Program-made: the position numbers and the translations under genes
Shown here: one piece after another, positions 25,403-32,439 of the stretch
Position numbering within the stretch: the first letter of the stretch is position 1
Layout: each line of letters begins with the position of its first letter
Notes under the pieces: model-generated
Database searches by the model: none
The model's input: the letters and a program-made list of their open reading frames with translations, nothing else
Told to the model about the DNA's origin: nothing
NCBI GenBank assembly: GCA_003165795.1
Contig: PMWW01000175.1
Span: 1-36,371 of the forward strand
Origin: Acidobacteriaceae bacterium
Lineage (GTDB): Bacteria; Acidobacteriota; Terriglobia; Terriglobales; Acidobacteriaceae
DNA: 36,371 nucleotides
Direction of reading: 5' to 3'

Positions 25403-26349
25403 GGTTGCGCTCCTGCGGTTCGCTGGGCAACTCCTGCATTCTGAGTGTCGGCGAATGCGGTAAAGATCTCGCGGGCGACGCCGGCAGCATCGCTTCCGCC
25501 ATGACCTTTTTCCAGGAACACGACCAGCACGATCTCGGGATTTTCCGCTGGTGCATATCCGGCAAACCAGGCGTGCGTCCACGCACCCTCGTCAGCCGGG
25601 GCAGTCCCGGTCTTGCCCGCAACTTTCATGGACGCGGCGGGCTGCGCCATGCGTCCCATGCCGTAGCTAGTTGACTGCTGCAATCCATCGAAGAGCGGCG
25701 CGAGCTGTGCGTCATGATTCATCTGCCGCAGCGCGACATTGCGATAGGCGCTCGCCAACTCCAGCGGGGTAACGTCGATCCCCCACTCGCCAATAGCTTG
25801 CAGCTGCAACTGCTCGGTTGACCGGGCCAGCGCAACTTTGCCGGCGACTTCCTCCGGCGTCAGCCCCGTAAGCGATTGGAATCCGTCGCGCACCAGGCTG
25901 TCATGCAATTGCGCCGGGGTAAGCCGGGTGGCGACGCTGGTGAAATAGGAATTGCAAGAGTAGGCCAGAGCGGCCGCCGGATCCAACGGCTGCGCAGTTT
26001 GCGGATGAGTGCAGTCGAGCCTGTGTCCGTCAATCGAAACGGAACGCCGGCACACCAGCGCACTGTGCCCATCCACCTTGCCGCTTTCCAGCAGCGCCAG
26101 CAACGTAAACGTCTTGATGCTGGAGCCGGGATGGGCCACGCGACGCGCAGCCACCTCAAGATGGTAGCTGGCCAGCACTCGTCTTGAATGAACATCGAGA
26201 ACTACCGCGGCCCCTCGACGTCCCGCCATGGCACGGACAACTGTGCTCTGAAACGTCGCGCTGGCTGGCTGGGCGATTGCCAGCGTGCTCACCGCGAGAC
26301 ACGCGAGCACCGTGGCAAAACACCGGCCGGCCAGTTCCAGGCGAAGCAT
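25399..26349 (-). CDS. minimal penicillin-binding protein, transpeptidase domain only
   Basis: 316 residues with signal peptide ([15 protein letters not shown]). All three active-site motifs of the serine acyl-transferase family are present: S76-S-I-K79 (HPGSSIKTF), S131-C-N133 and K246-T-G (VAGKTGTA). [19 protein letters not shown] and [20 protein letters not shown] match the FtsI/PBP2-type transpeptidase fold. No N-terminal dimerisation or glycosyltransferase domain exists, so it is unusually short. It may be a transpeptidase, carboxypeptidase or endopeptidase; a beta-lactam sensor is less likely. ATG 26349 is used because a promoter ends just before it; the in-frame 26382 start lies upstream. 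It overlaps the SpoIID gene by 4 bp, so the two are co-translated. Confidence 0.82.
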   Translation of the reverse strand: MLRLELAGRCFATVLACLAVSTLAIAQPASATFQSTVVRAMAGRRGAAVVLDVHSRRVLASYHLEVAARRVAHPGSSIKTFTLLALLESGKVDGHSALVCRRSVSIDGHRLDCTHPQTAQPLDPAAALAYSCNSYFTSVATRLTPAQLHDSLVRDGFQSLTGLTPEEVAGKVALARSTEQLQLQAIGEWGIDVTPLELASAYRNVALRQMNHDAQLAPLFDGLQQSTSYGMGRMAQPAASMKVAGKTGTAPADEGAWTHAWFAGYAPAENPEIVLVVFLEKGHGGSDAAGVAREIFTAFADTQNAGVAQRTAGAQP

Positions 26350-26355
26350 GGTTCG

Positions 26356-26382
26356 ATTGTAATGGCAACTATCAACTGGCAA
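26356..26382 (-). promoter_or_regulatory. promoter of the PBP-SpoIID operon, probably leaderless
   Basis: On the minus strand TTGCCA (26382-26377), a 15-bp spacer and TACAAT (26361-26356). The ATG at 26349 begins 7 nt after the -10 box, where transcription would start, and there is no Shine-Dalgarno sequence. The short spacer lowers confidence. Confidence 0.4.
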
Positions 26383-26431
26383 TGAGCGACTAGCTTAGGC
26401 CGAACCAAAACCTTATACTGCTGCGTTGCTT

Positions 26432-27397
26432 CTACGGTATGAGCACGATTTTCCCGTGCGCTCCCGAGTGCTTCATGATCTCGGCGTGCGCGCGCGCAGC
26501 TTCGGCCAGCGGGATCTTCTGGCCGACCACGGGCCGCAGCGTAGCATTCTCCAATCCAGCGACCAGTGCGGCGTGCATCGCGCGATACTCCTGCTCCGAC
26601 GTGTTCATGAGGGTCACGCCGCGAATGTCGGCCTCGCGCGACATCGCATCGCGGGGATTGATCTCGATGCTTCCGCGACTGCCGATCACGGCCACGCGGC
26701 CTTTCTTCGCCAGTACCGAAAGGTCCTTCGCCAGGTTCTTGTTGGCCAACAACTCGACAATCACGTCCACGCCTCGCCCGTCTGTCAGCTTCATCAGCTC
26801 GTCGAGATATCCCTCTACCGAGTGGTTGAGCGCGTGGTGAGCGCCTTGCTCCTTCACCAACTTCATGCCGTCTTCGCTGCCCGCGGTTCCGATCACAGTC
26901 ATGCCGGCCGCTCGCGCCAGTTGCACCGCCGCGGTTCCCACTCCTCCGCTGGCGCCGTGGACTAGCACGGTTTCCGCCGGCTTGGCCTCGGCGCGCTGAA
27001 ACAATCCGCGATAGGCGGTGCCGTAAGCGACGCCCATCGCCGCGCCTTGCTCAAAAGTAACGTTGTCGGGCAGCGGTTGCAGCTGGGTCTCATTGCACAA
27101 CGCCTGCTCGGCATAGGTGCCGGTGCTGGAGCCGGTGGTGTAGACGCGATCTCCTTTTTTCACCCGCTTGACGCCTGCCCCGACGGCCGCGACCACACCG
27201 CCCGCGTCGGTGCCCGGCGTGTAGGGAAGATTCGGTTTCGAGGCGTAGGTGCCGGTGCGGATGTAGGCGTCCACCGGATTCACTCCCGCAGCATGAATGC
27301 GAACCACAACCTGCACTGGCCCGGGCTGAGGATCGGGCACTTCTTCCAGCTTCATCACTTCGGGACCGCCGAATTGGTGTACACGTATGGCTTTCAC
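26432..27397 (-). CDS. NADPH:quinone reductase / zinc-independent medium-chain dehydrogenase
   Basis: 321 residues, the usual length for the quinone oxidoreductase (zeta-crystallin/QOR) branch of the MDR superfamily. The GTG at 27397 is supported by AGGAGG 5 nt upstream. Motifs: AAGVNPVDAYIRTGTY, PYTPGTDAGGVVAAVG, GDRVYTTG, and the nucleotide-binding VLVHGASGGVGTAAVQLARA, with GVDVIVELLAN and GRVAVIGSRG after it. The structural zinc-binding Cys cluster of alcohol dehydrogenases is absent. It reduces quinones or reactive enones with NAD(P)H in the cytoplasm; the natural substrate is unknown. Its stop is 82 bp before the PBP start, which has its own promoter. Confidence 0.88.
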   Translation of the reverse strand: MKAIRVHQFGGPEVMKLEEVPDPQPGPVQVVVRIHAAGVNPVDAYIRTGTYASKPNLPYTPGTDAGGVVAAVGAGVKRVKKGDRVYTTGSSTGTYAEQALCNETQLQPLPDNVTFEQGAAMGVAYGTAYRGLFQRAEAKPAETVLVHGASGGVGTAAVQLARAAGMTVIGTAGSEDGMKLVKEQGAHHALNHSVEGYLDELMKLTDGRGVDVIVELLANKNLAKDLSVLAKKGRVAVIGSRGSIEINPRDAMSREADIRGVTLMNTSEQEYRAMHAALVAGLENATLRPVVGQKIPLAEAARAHAEIMKHSGAHGKIVLIP

Positions 27398-27438
27398 GAT
27401 TTCCTCCTATAGCTAGAAAGCTAGCAGATTTTCCCTGA

Positions 27439-27781
27439 CCCAGGTGTGGCAAGAAGCGTTCCGGTGTTCTACTTGGTATCGGGCTCATGGTTGGCATCGT
27501 CGGCGCGGCCTTCTTCCTTTCTATGCTGCGGTTGCTGCCGTCGCCAGCTACGGAATCTGGACGCTGCGCGAGTGGGACGCATTTTGTCTATCGTGCTGGC
27601 GGTCATCTCCCTGCTGATCTCCTTGCCCGGCCTGCTGATGATGGGGCTACACTTGCACCTTTTCTTCGGTACCTATCGCCTCTTCCGAATCGCCATCAGC
27701 ATCCTTATTATCTGGTATCTCATGCAGCCTCAGATCAAAGTGCTGTTTCAGCGAAGAACGCCACTGGCGCCTGCCGTCTAG
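27439..27781 (+). pseudogene. frameshifted small membrane protein gene
   Basis: Three plus-strand frames in turn make one continuous membrane protein. First comes SGVLLGIGLMVGIVGAAFFL (open from 27439, ATG 27487), then FYAAVAAVASYGIWTLREW, then GRILSIVLAVISLLISLPGL and on to QPQIKVLFQRRTPLAPAV ending at 27781. The breaks lie in TTCTTCCTTTC (27511-27521) and in the GGG run at 27574-27576, where one added G would restore EWGRILSIV. The restored product would have three to four helices, similar in style to small acidobacterial membrane proteins of unknown function. Either the gene has decayed or two base-calling errors are present. No ribosome site is clear. Confidence 0.6.
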
Positions 27782-27917
27782 GCACGACGTAGTAGTCGGG
27801 ATCGAGCGCAACTTCCGGCCGCTTGGCCACCGCCAAGCCGGTCTCGCGCTGCCGCATGGTGAGGTAGAAGTTGATGCCCGCCTCCACGATGGCTACGAGC
27901 AAGAATTGGATGCGCAA
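27735..27917 (-). CDS. possible small protein or gene fragment
   Basis: 60 codons from TTG 27917: (M)RIQFLLVAIVEAGINFYLTM, then RQRETGLAVAKRPEVALDPD and YYVVPRRQ. It has one hydrophobic segment and protein-like composition, but no ribosome site or recognised family. Its 3' end overlaps the frameshifted gene on the other strand by 47 bp. It may be the tail of a lost membrane-protein gene or a chance frame. Apart from this and the promoter at 28010-28037, the gap to the amidase gene shows nothing I can support. Confidence 0.25.
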   Translation of the reverse strand: MRIQFLLVAIVEAGINFYLTMRQRETGLAVAKRPEVALDPDYYVVPRRQAPVAFFAETAL

Positions 27918-28009
27918 ACCCCGAACTGCCTATTGCGGCAGAGCTAGGCTCGCCAGCCACCTGGCCCAGAGGGTGGGGTCACTCCCCTGATTCCGTCCTC
28001 TTTACGTGC

Positions 28010-28037
28010 TTGTTAGTCCCTCCGTGGAACCTATAAT
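28010..28037 (+). promoter_or_regulatory. promoter of the amidase gene
   Basis: TTGTTA (28010-28015), a 16-bp spacer and a perfect TATAAT (28032-28037). It predicts transcription from about 28044, ahead of the candidate starts at 28086 (GTG) and 28134 (ATG). Confidence 0.6.
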
Positions 28038-28133
28038 CGAAGTGCTCTGGACCACGTCTCCACCGGACTGCCTCGCGATGCCGCTGTGACGCAATTGTGC
28101 CTGCGGCAGTTGGGTACCCGGAAACTTGTGCCG

Positions 28134-30578
28134 ATGGCGATCCCCTTCTCCCAGAGAACCGGTGGAACCAGCCACGCGCGCCGCCTTTCCTCGCCTTATT
28201 TAAGCGACAGGCTAAGCTGGCTTCGAGTGCTCGGGGCTTTTGTCCTGCTTTCGCTCCTGGCCAGCGCAAGCCTCAACGCATCGCCGCCCAGCCCCAGCGC
28301 CCGCAAGGAGCAGGCCCGCGAGCAATTCGACAAAGCCGAACAAATGCGCGAGGCGCTCAACGGACGTCCCGCCGATCAGCGCTCACGCAAGGATTATCAG
28401 CGGGTGGCTGACGCCTACCGCAAGGTCTATTACGTGGCGCCCGCATCCAGCAAAGCCGACGCCAGCGTGGTCGCGGTCGCCGAAATCCTGGCCGATATGG
28501 GTCGCCAGTTCCAACCGGACGAGAAAGACCTGCGCGCCGCCATCAGCCAGTACGAGTTCTTGCGGCGCGAGTATCCCGGCAGCAAATATCGTTTCCAGGC
28601 TCTATTCACCGTCGGCCAGATCTATAAAGAGGACTTGGGCGATGACGATGCCGCTCGTGAGACGTTCGAAGATTTCCTGAAGCACTATCCGCGTAATTCG
28701 CTTGCACCGGAAGCGAAGCAGGCCTTGGCTGAACTGAACCAGCCGCAGCCCAGCAAGAAGCCGGTCGAGGAAGCCCATACCAACAAGGACCAACCGCCCG
28801 CTGCCGAGACCGCTTCCCTGTCCACGGCAAAGAAAAAATCCGCGCTGCCCATGGTGACTGGAATCCGGCACTGGTCGACGCCCGACTACACCCGCGTGGC
28901 CATCGACGTCGATAGCGAAGTCAAGTATGAAGCGGGACGCGTTCCCAATCCCGACCGCATTTTCTTCGACCTACCCGATACCAAGCTCGCCTCGGTGCTG
29001 GTGGGCAAGAGCTTCGAGGTGCAGGATGGCTTCCTGAAGAAAATCCGGGTCGCCCAATATCAACCGGGATCGACCCGGGTGGTGCTTGAGGTCGCGGACG
29101 TCTCCGACTACTCGGCATTTCTGCTTCCCAATCCATATCGGCTCATCATCGACATTCACGGGCGTCAGCCGCAGTCGCCAACCCAAGTGGCCCGGGCAAA
29201 CGCTGCCGCGCCCCCTGGAAGTGGTGATAGGTCCGTGACCGCAGTGGAGAACGAGAAGCCATACCGCTCGGTGGAGAAGGCCAACGAGGCGGGAAAAGCA
29301 AACGCTACCTCCAACAGCGCCGGTGGTACGAAGAAGACGGCTTCTTTGCCGAACATAGTTGCCGCCAAGCCAGGGATTACGACACCACAACCTGCTCGTT
29401 CTGCTGCATCCACTTCCGCCAGTTCGTCCAAAGCAACGCCTCACAGAGTTGTTGTGGATGACGACGACGCCGATGACGCTAGTTCGGATGCGACCCCGCC
29501 TGCGCCGGCGAGTTCCAGAGCACTAAGCCCGAAGGCGAGTAAGCCGGTCGATGGAAGCTTTTCAACTTCGACAGCGTCGGCTGCGGACAACCCAACGGCA
29601 CAAAAAGCGAGCAACAAGCCGAAGCCGACCACAACAGTAACGAACCCCAAGCCGCCTGATCCGTTGTTTTCCGGGCCGGGCGACAGCAGTGGTCCAGAGT
29701 TGAAGGCGACAACTCAGCCCACCACCGCGCCGACCGCGGTGGCCGTCGCTCCGCGTTCCACTCAGAAGAAGACTACGAAGACCGCCGCAGCAAACCTGCC
29801 GACGACTCATGAAGCCGAGCCCACTTCCTCCGGCGACCGCAGCCTGACGCGTGCGCTAGGCCTCAAGATCGGACGCATCGTGGTCGATGCCGGACATGGC
29901 GGTCACGACGCCGGCACCATCGGTCCCAATGGATTGCTGGAGAAGGACCTGGTGCTCGACGTAGCCCTGCGCCTCGGTCGCCTGCTGGAAACTCGATTGG
30001 GCGCCGATGTTATCTACACTCGCGACGACGATACTTTCATCCCGCTGGAGACCCGGACTGCCATCGCCAACGAGCACCAGGCTGACCTGTTTATCTCGGT
30101 ACACGCCAACTCCAGTAGCGACCCGTCGGCTCGCGGCGTCGAGACCTACTACTTGAATTTCACTTCCAATCCCGATGCGCTGGAAGTGGCGGCGCGCGAA
30201 AACGCAGTGTCGGAAAAATCGATCTTCGAGCTTCAGGACCTGGTGAAGAAGATCACGCTCAAAGACAAGATCGACGAATCGCGCGAGCTGGCGACCGACG
30301 TTCAGACGTGCCTGTACAACGGACTGGCTACCCGGCATTCCACCCTGCGCGACCGAGGCGTCAAGAAAGCACCGTTCGTGGTTCTGATCGGCGCCAACAT
30401 GCCCAGCATCCTGGCCGAGATCTCCTTCGTATCTAATCCCACCGACGAAGCCAGACTGGAAACGCCTGAGTATCGCGAGAAGATCGCCGAGTCGCTCTAC
30501 AAAGGCGTCGCCAAGTATGCCGACGGGCTCAGCGGCATCAAGGTCGCGGCAAGATTCAACAAGGAAGCCGGACAGTAG
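28134..30578 (+). CDS. N-acetylmuramoyl-L-alanine amidase with TPR and AMIN domains
   Basis: About 814 residues from ATG 28134 (GTG 28086 is possible; neither has a clear ribosome site). The signal or anchor helix is WLRVLGAFVLLSLLASASL (about 44-62). TPR-like repeats cover about 95-215 (YEFLRREYPGSKYRFQALF, ETFEDFLKHYPRNSLAPEA). The AMIN domain is at about 240-345 (GIRHWSTPDYTRVAIDVDSE, then NPYRLIIDIHG) and targets such enzymes to peptidoglycan. A long Ser/Thr/Pro/Ala-rich linker runs about 345-575. The catalytic Amidase_3 domain runs from about 582: VVDAGHGGHDAGTIG, LLEKDLVLDVALRLG, ISVHANSS and SILAEISFVSNPTDE supply the zinc ligands and catalytic Glu. It cuts the amide between MurNAc and the stem peptide, as AmiA/B/C do in cell separation. 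Confidence 0.92.
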   Translation: MAIPFSQRTGGTSHARRLSSPYLSDRLSWLRVLGAFVLLSLLASASLNASPPSPSARKEQAREQFDKAEQMREALNGRPADQRSRKDYQRVADAYRKVYYVAPASSKADASVVAVAEILADMGRQFQPDEKDLRAAISQYEFLRREYPGSKYRFQALFTVGQIYKEDLGDDDAARETFEDFLKHYPRNSLAPEAKQALAELNQPQPSKKPVEEAHTNKDQPPAAETASLSTAKKKSALPMVTGIRHWSTPDYTRVAIDVDSEVKYEAGRVPNPDRIFFDLPDTKLASVLVGKSFEVQDGFLKKIRVAQYQPGSTRVVLEVADVSDYSAFLLPNPYRLIIDIHGRQPQSPTQVARANAAAPPGSGDRSVTAVENEKPYRSVEKANEAGKANATSNSAGGTKKTASLPNIVAAKPGITTPQPARSAASTSASSSKATPHRVVVDDDDADDASSDATPPAPASSRALSPKASKPVDGSFSTSTASAADNPTAQKASNKPKPTTTVTNPKPPDPLFSGPGDSSGPELKATTQPTTAPTAVAVAPRSTQKKTTKTAAANLPTTHEAEPTSSGDRSLTRALGLKIGRIVVDAGHGGHDAGTIGPNGLLEKDLVLDVALRLGRLLETRLGADVIYTRDDDTFIPLETRTAIANEHQADLFISVHANSSSDPSARGVETYYLNFTSNPDALEVAARENAVSEKSIFELQDLVKKITLKDKIDESRELATDVQTCLYNGLATRHSTLRDRGVKKAPFVVLIGANMPSILAEISFVSNPTDEARLETPEYREKIAESLYKGVAKYADGLSGIKVAARFNKEAGQ

Positions 30579-30648
30579 AGGGCTTTTCGCTTTTCGCCAT
30601 TGGTTCCTAGCCCTGAGGCCTTAGCCGTTAGCCCCTAGCCCTGCCTTT

Positions 30649-30697
30649 TGTCATCCTGAGCGCCGGCGGCGCTTCGCCGCCAGAGTCGAAGGACCTG
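30649..30697. repeat. dispersed GTCATCCTGAGCG repeat with 7-bp hairpin
   Basis: GTCATCCTGAGCG, then GGCGGCG-CTT-CGCCGCC (30665-30681), then AGTCGAAGGACC. This is a common dispersed intergenic repeat form. It lies 71 bp after the amidase stop and may help end that transcript. A related copy is at 13609-13640. Confidence 0.5.
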
Positions 30698-30803
30698 CTT
30701 TCCTCGCCCTGGCACGCATCCTCTACCATTGTGCACGCACACTTCCCGGAAACTTAATCCCTCTCGCAGTAGTCTAAAATCAGTAGGTAACCTGATCGCA
30801 GTG

Positions 30804-31865
30804 ATGAAACGCATTCTTATCTTCGTTGTCTTCTGCCTGACGTGTGGTGCACTCTCGTTCGCGGCCGATGGTGGCGGCGTCCTTCCTAAGTCTTTTGCCG
30901 GCTGGACGCAGTCTGGTCAAGCGCAAACTTCCGCCAACCCCGCCCAGGCTGATCCTGCATATCCTGCCGTGCTGCAGGAGTATGGTTTCGCTGATTCGGA
31001 AACCGCCACCTACACCCGCGAAGACGGACGCAAGTTGACCATCAAGGCGGCCAAATTCAACGATGCAACCGGCGCCTATGGAGCGTTCACCTTCTATCGC
31101 CAGGCGGCCATGAGGACCGAGCAGATCGGCACCAAGGCTGCCTCGGCCAACGACCGCATTCTCTTCTTCCGCAGCAACCTGCTGGTGGACGCCAGCTTCG
31201 ATCGCGTTACCGCCATGTCGGCTGCCGAGCTGCGGGAGTTGGCAGGGATGTTGCCGGCGGCATCCGGTTCCGCGGGAAATCTGCCCACTCTCCCTGAGTA
31301 TTTGCCCAAGAACGATGTCGTGGAGAATTCGGCCAAGTACATTCTCGGACCGCAGGCACTTCTGGCGGTGAAGGCGCCGCTCACCGCCGAGCAGATTGAC
31401 TTCAGCCACGATCCCGAGATTCTCATTCAGGAGTACTCCTCGAAGGACGGGCCTCTGACGTTGACTTTGCTCCAGTATCCGACGCCGCAAATCGCTGGTG
31501 CTCGTTTGCGTGCCTTGCAAAGTGCGCAGCAAGCAGCCCCGGGATCTCTGTTGGCCAGACGCAGCGGGCCACTGGTCGATGTGGTGACTGGCGCCACCAG
31601 CACGAACGCTGCGCAGACTCTGCTCAGCTCGGTGAACTACGAAGCCGAGGTCACGTGGAATGAAGCAACTTCAATCAGTAAACGCGATAACATCGGCAAC
31701 TTGATCGTTGGAATATTCGCGCTGATTGGAATCATCCTACTGATCTCTCTCATCTTCGGCGTCTTCTTTGGAGGTGTTCGCATAGTTATGAAGCGTCTTT
31801 TCCCCGATCGAGTCTTTGACCGGCCGGAGGATGTGGAGATCATCCAGCTTCATCTAAGAGAGTAG
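30804..31865 (+). CDS. probable DUF6599-family membrane-anchored protein
   Basis: 353 residues from ATG 30804, with signal peptide MKRILIFVVFCLTCGALSFA. The sequence VLPKSFAGWTQSGQAQ, then VLQEYGFADSETATYTREDG and AKFNDATGAYGAFTFYR fits the DUF6599 pattern of acidobacterial envelope proteins; this assignment is from memory of the family. A single C-terminal helix (LIVGIFALIGIILLISLIFG, about 300-320) and a short basic tail mean the body is probably periplasmic and the tail cytoplasmic. The function is unknown. A -10-like TAAAAT is at 30775-30780; the ribosome site is weak. It stands alone between the amidase gene and a noncoding island. Confidence 0.7.
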   Translation: MKRILIFVVFCLTCGALSFAADGGGVLPKSFAGWTQSGQAQTSANPAQADPAYPAVLQEYGFADSETATYTREDGRKLTIKAAKFNDATGAYGAFTFYRQAAMRTEQIGTKAASANDRILFFRSNLLVDASFDRVTAMSAAELRELAGMLPAASGSAGNLPTLPEYLPKNDVVENSAKYILGPQALLAVKAPLTAEQIDFSHDPEILIQEYSSKDGPLTLTLLQYPTPQIAGARLRALQSAQQAAPGSLLARRSGPLVDVVTGATSTNAAQTLLSSVNYEAEVTWNEATSISKRDNIGNLIVGIFALIGIILLISLIFGVFFGGVRIVMKRLFPDRVFDRPEDVEIIQLHLRE

Positions 31866-31902
31866 GAATCCACCTTAAGTAGCTGAAAATAAATAGGTTT
31901 AC

Positions 31903-31933
31903 TTGAAAATTGCCGAAACTGGGCAAATTTCAA
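31903..31933. other. 12-bp inverted repeat in AT-rich intergenic island
   Basis: TTGAAAATTGCC (31903-31914), loop GAAACTG, GGCAAATTTCAA (31922-31933): 11 of 12 positions pair. No T-run follows, so a protein-binding site or mRNA 3' hairpin is more likely than a terminator. The surrounding 31870-32000 is clearly more AT-rich than the genes on either side. Confidence 0.45.
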
Positions 31934-32004
31934 TCATTTACCGGCGGTTCCCTTAATCCATTGTAAACTATTGAAAATACAGCAATTTAAGTCCCAGAAA
32001 TTGC

Positions 32005-32033
32005 TTGACACGCACTTTCCGGAACCCTAGTAT
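32005..32033 (+). promoter_or_regulatory. strong promoter with dyad over the -10 box
   Basis: A perfect TTGACA (32005-32010), a 17-bp spacer and TAGTAT (32028-32033). An inverted repeat flanks the -10: ACTTTCCGGA (32014-32023) and TCCAGAAAGT (32037-32046), 9 of 10 paired. This placement is that of an operator. Transcription should start near 32040. Confidence 0.6.
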
Positions 32034-32039
32034 TTGTCC

Positions 32040-32123
32040 AGAAAGTTTTGACGGTCTAGCCTCCGTTGGAACTATTCTCCCTTGAAGAGAAGGCCGCCCT
32101 GTTGCCGGGTGGCCTTTTCGTTT
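32040..32123 (+). ncRNA. candidate small RNA or leader RNA
   Basis: About 85 nt between the promoter at 32005-32033 and the terminator at 32090-32123, with no reading frame of note inside. The layout is that of a free-standing small RNA. The alternative is an attenuated leader of the ABC exporter gene, whose start lies 316 bp beyond the terminator. I do not recognise it as any known RNA family. The 5' end is inferred from the promoter only. From 32124 to 32439 I see nothing I can support. Confidence 0.4.
32090..32123 (+). terminator. Rho-independent terminator
   Basis: AAGGCCGCCC (32090-32099), loop TGTTGCC, GGGTGGCCTT (32107-32116): a 10-bp stem with one G-T pair, followed by TTCGTTT. It is far from any upstream coding stop (225 bp), so it probably ends the short transcript starting near 32040. 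Confidence 0.75.
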
Positions 32124-32439
32124 GCGCCGAAGCTGTGGGAAAGTCGAGCCCGTTGTGAAAAACAACCTCCTCTCGCTCGGCGAAAGACAACCACAAGGAA
32201 TTCCGCGTCCTTACTCCAACTCACGCGATTCACACTTTTCTTCATTAGCAGAGTTACCGAACTTCAAACTCAAGCCATAACGCATGAGCGAATTGTCGCG
32301 CATCATCTTGCGGGCGATCGCACTGGCCCCTGCCCGAGTTATTTTCCCATCCTGCATCATTCCAGTAACGAAGTGCGACCTTCGCCACTCTGTTCCGAAC
32401 CCAAACCGGGTTGTCGCGAATCCAAGTAACTTGCACTAC

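Noticed and set aside
27979-28269. Minus-strand frame over the amidase promoter
   Set aside because: It lies across the promoter and 5' end of a well-supported gene and has no family resemblance.
32284-32439. Upstream extension of the ABC exporter
   Set aside because: The 52 extra residues do not resemble exporter N-termini and no ribosome site precedes them.
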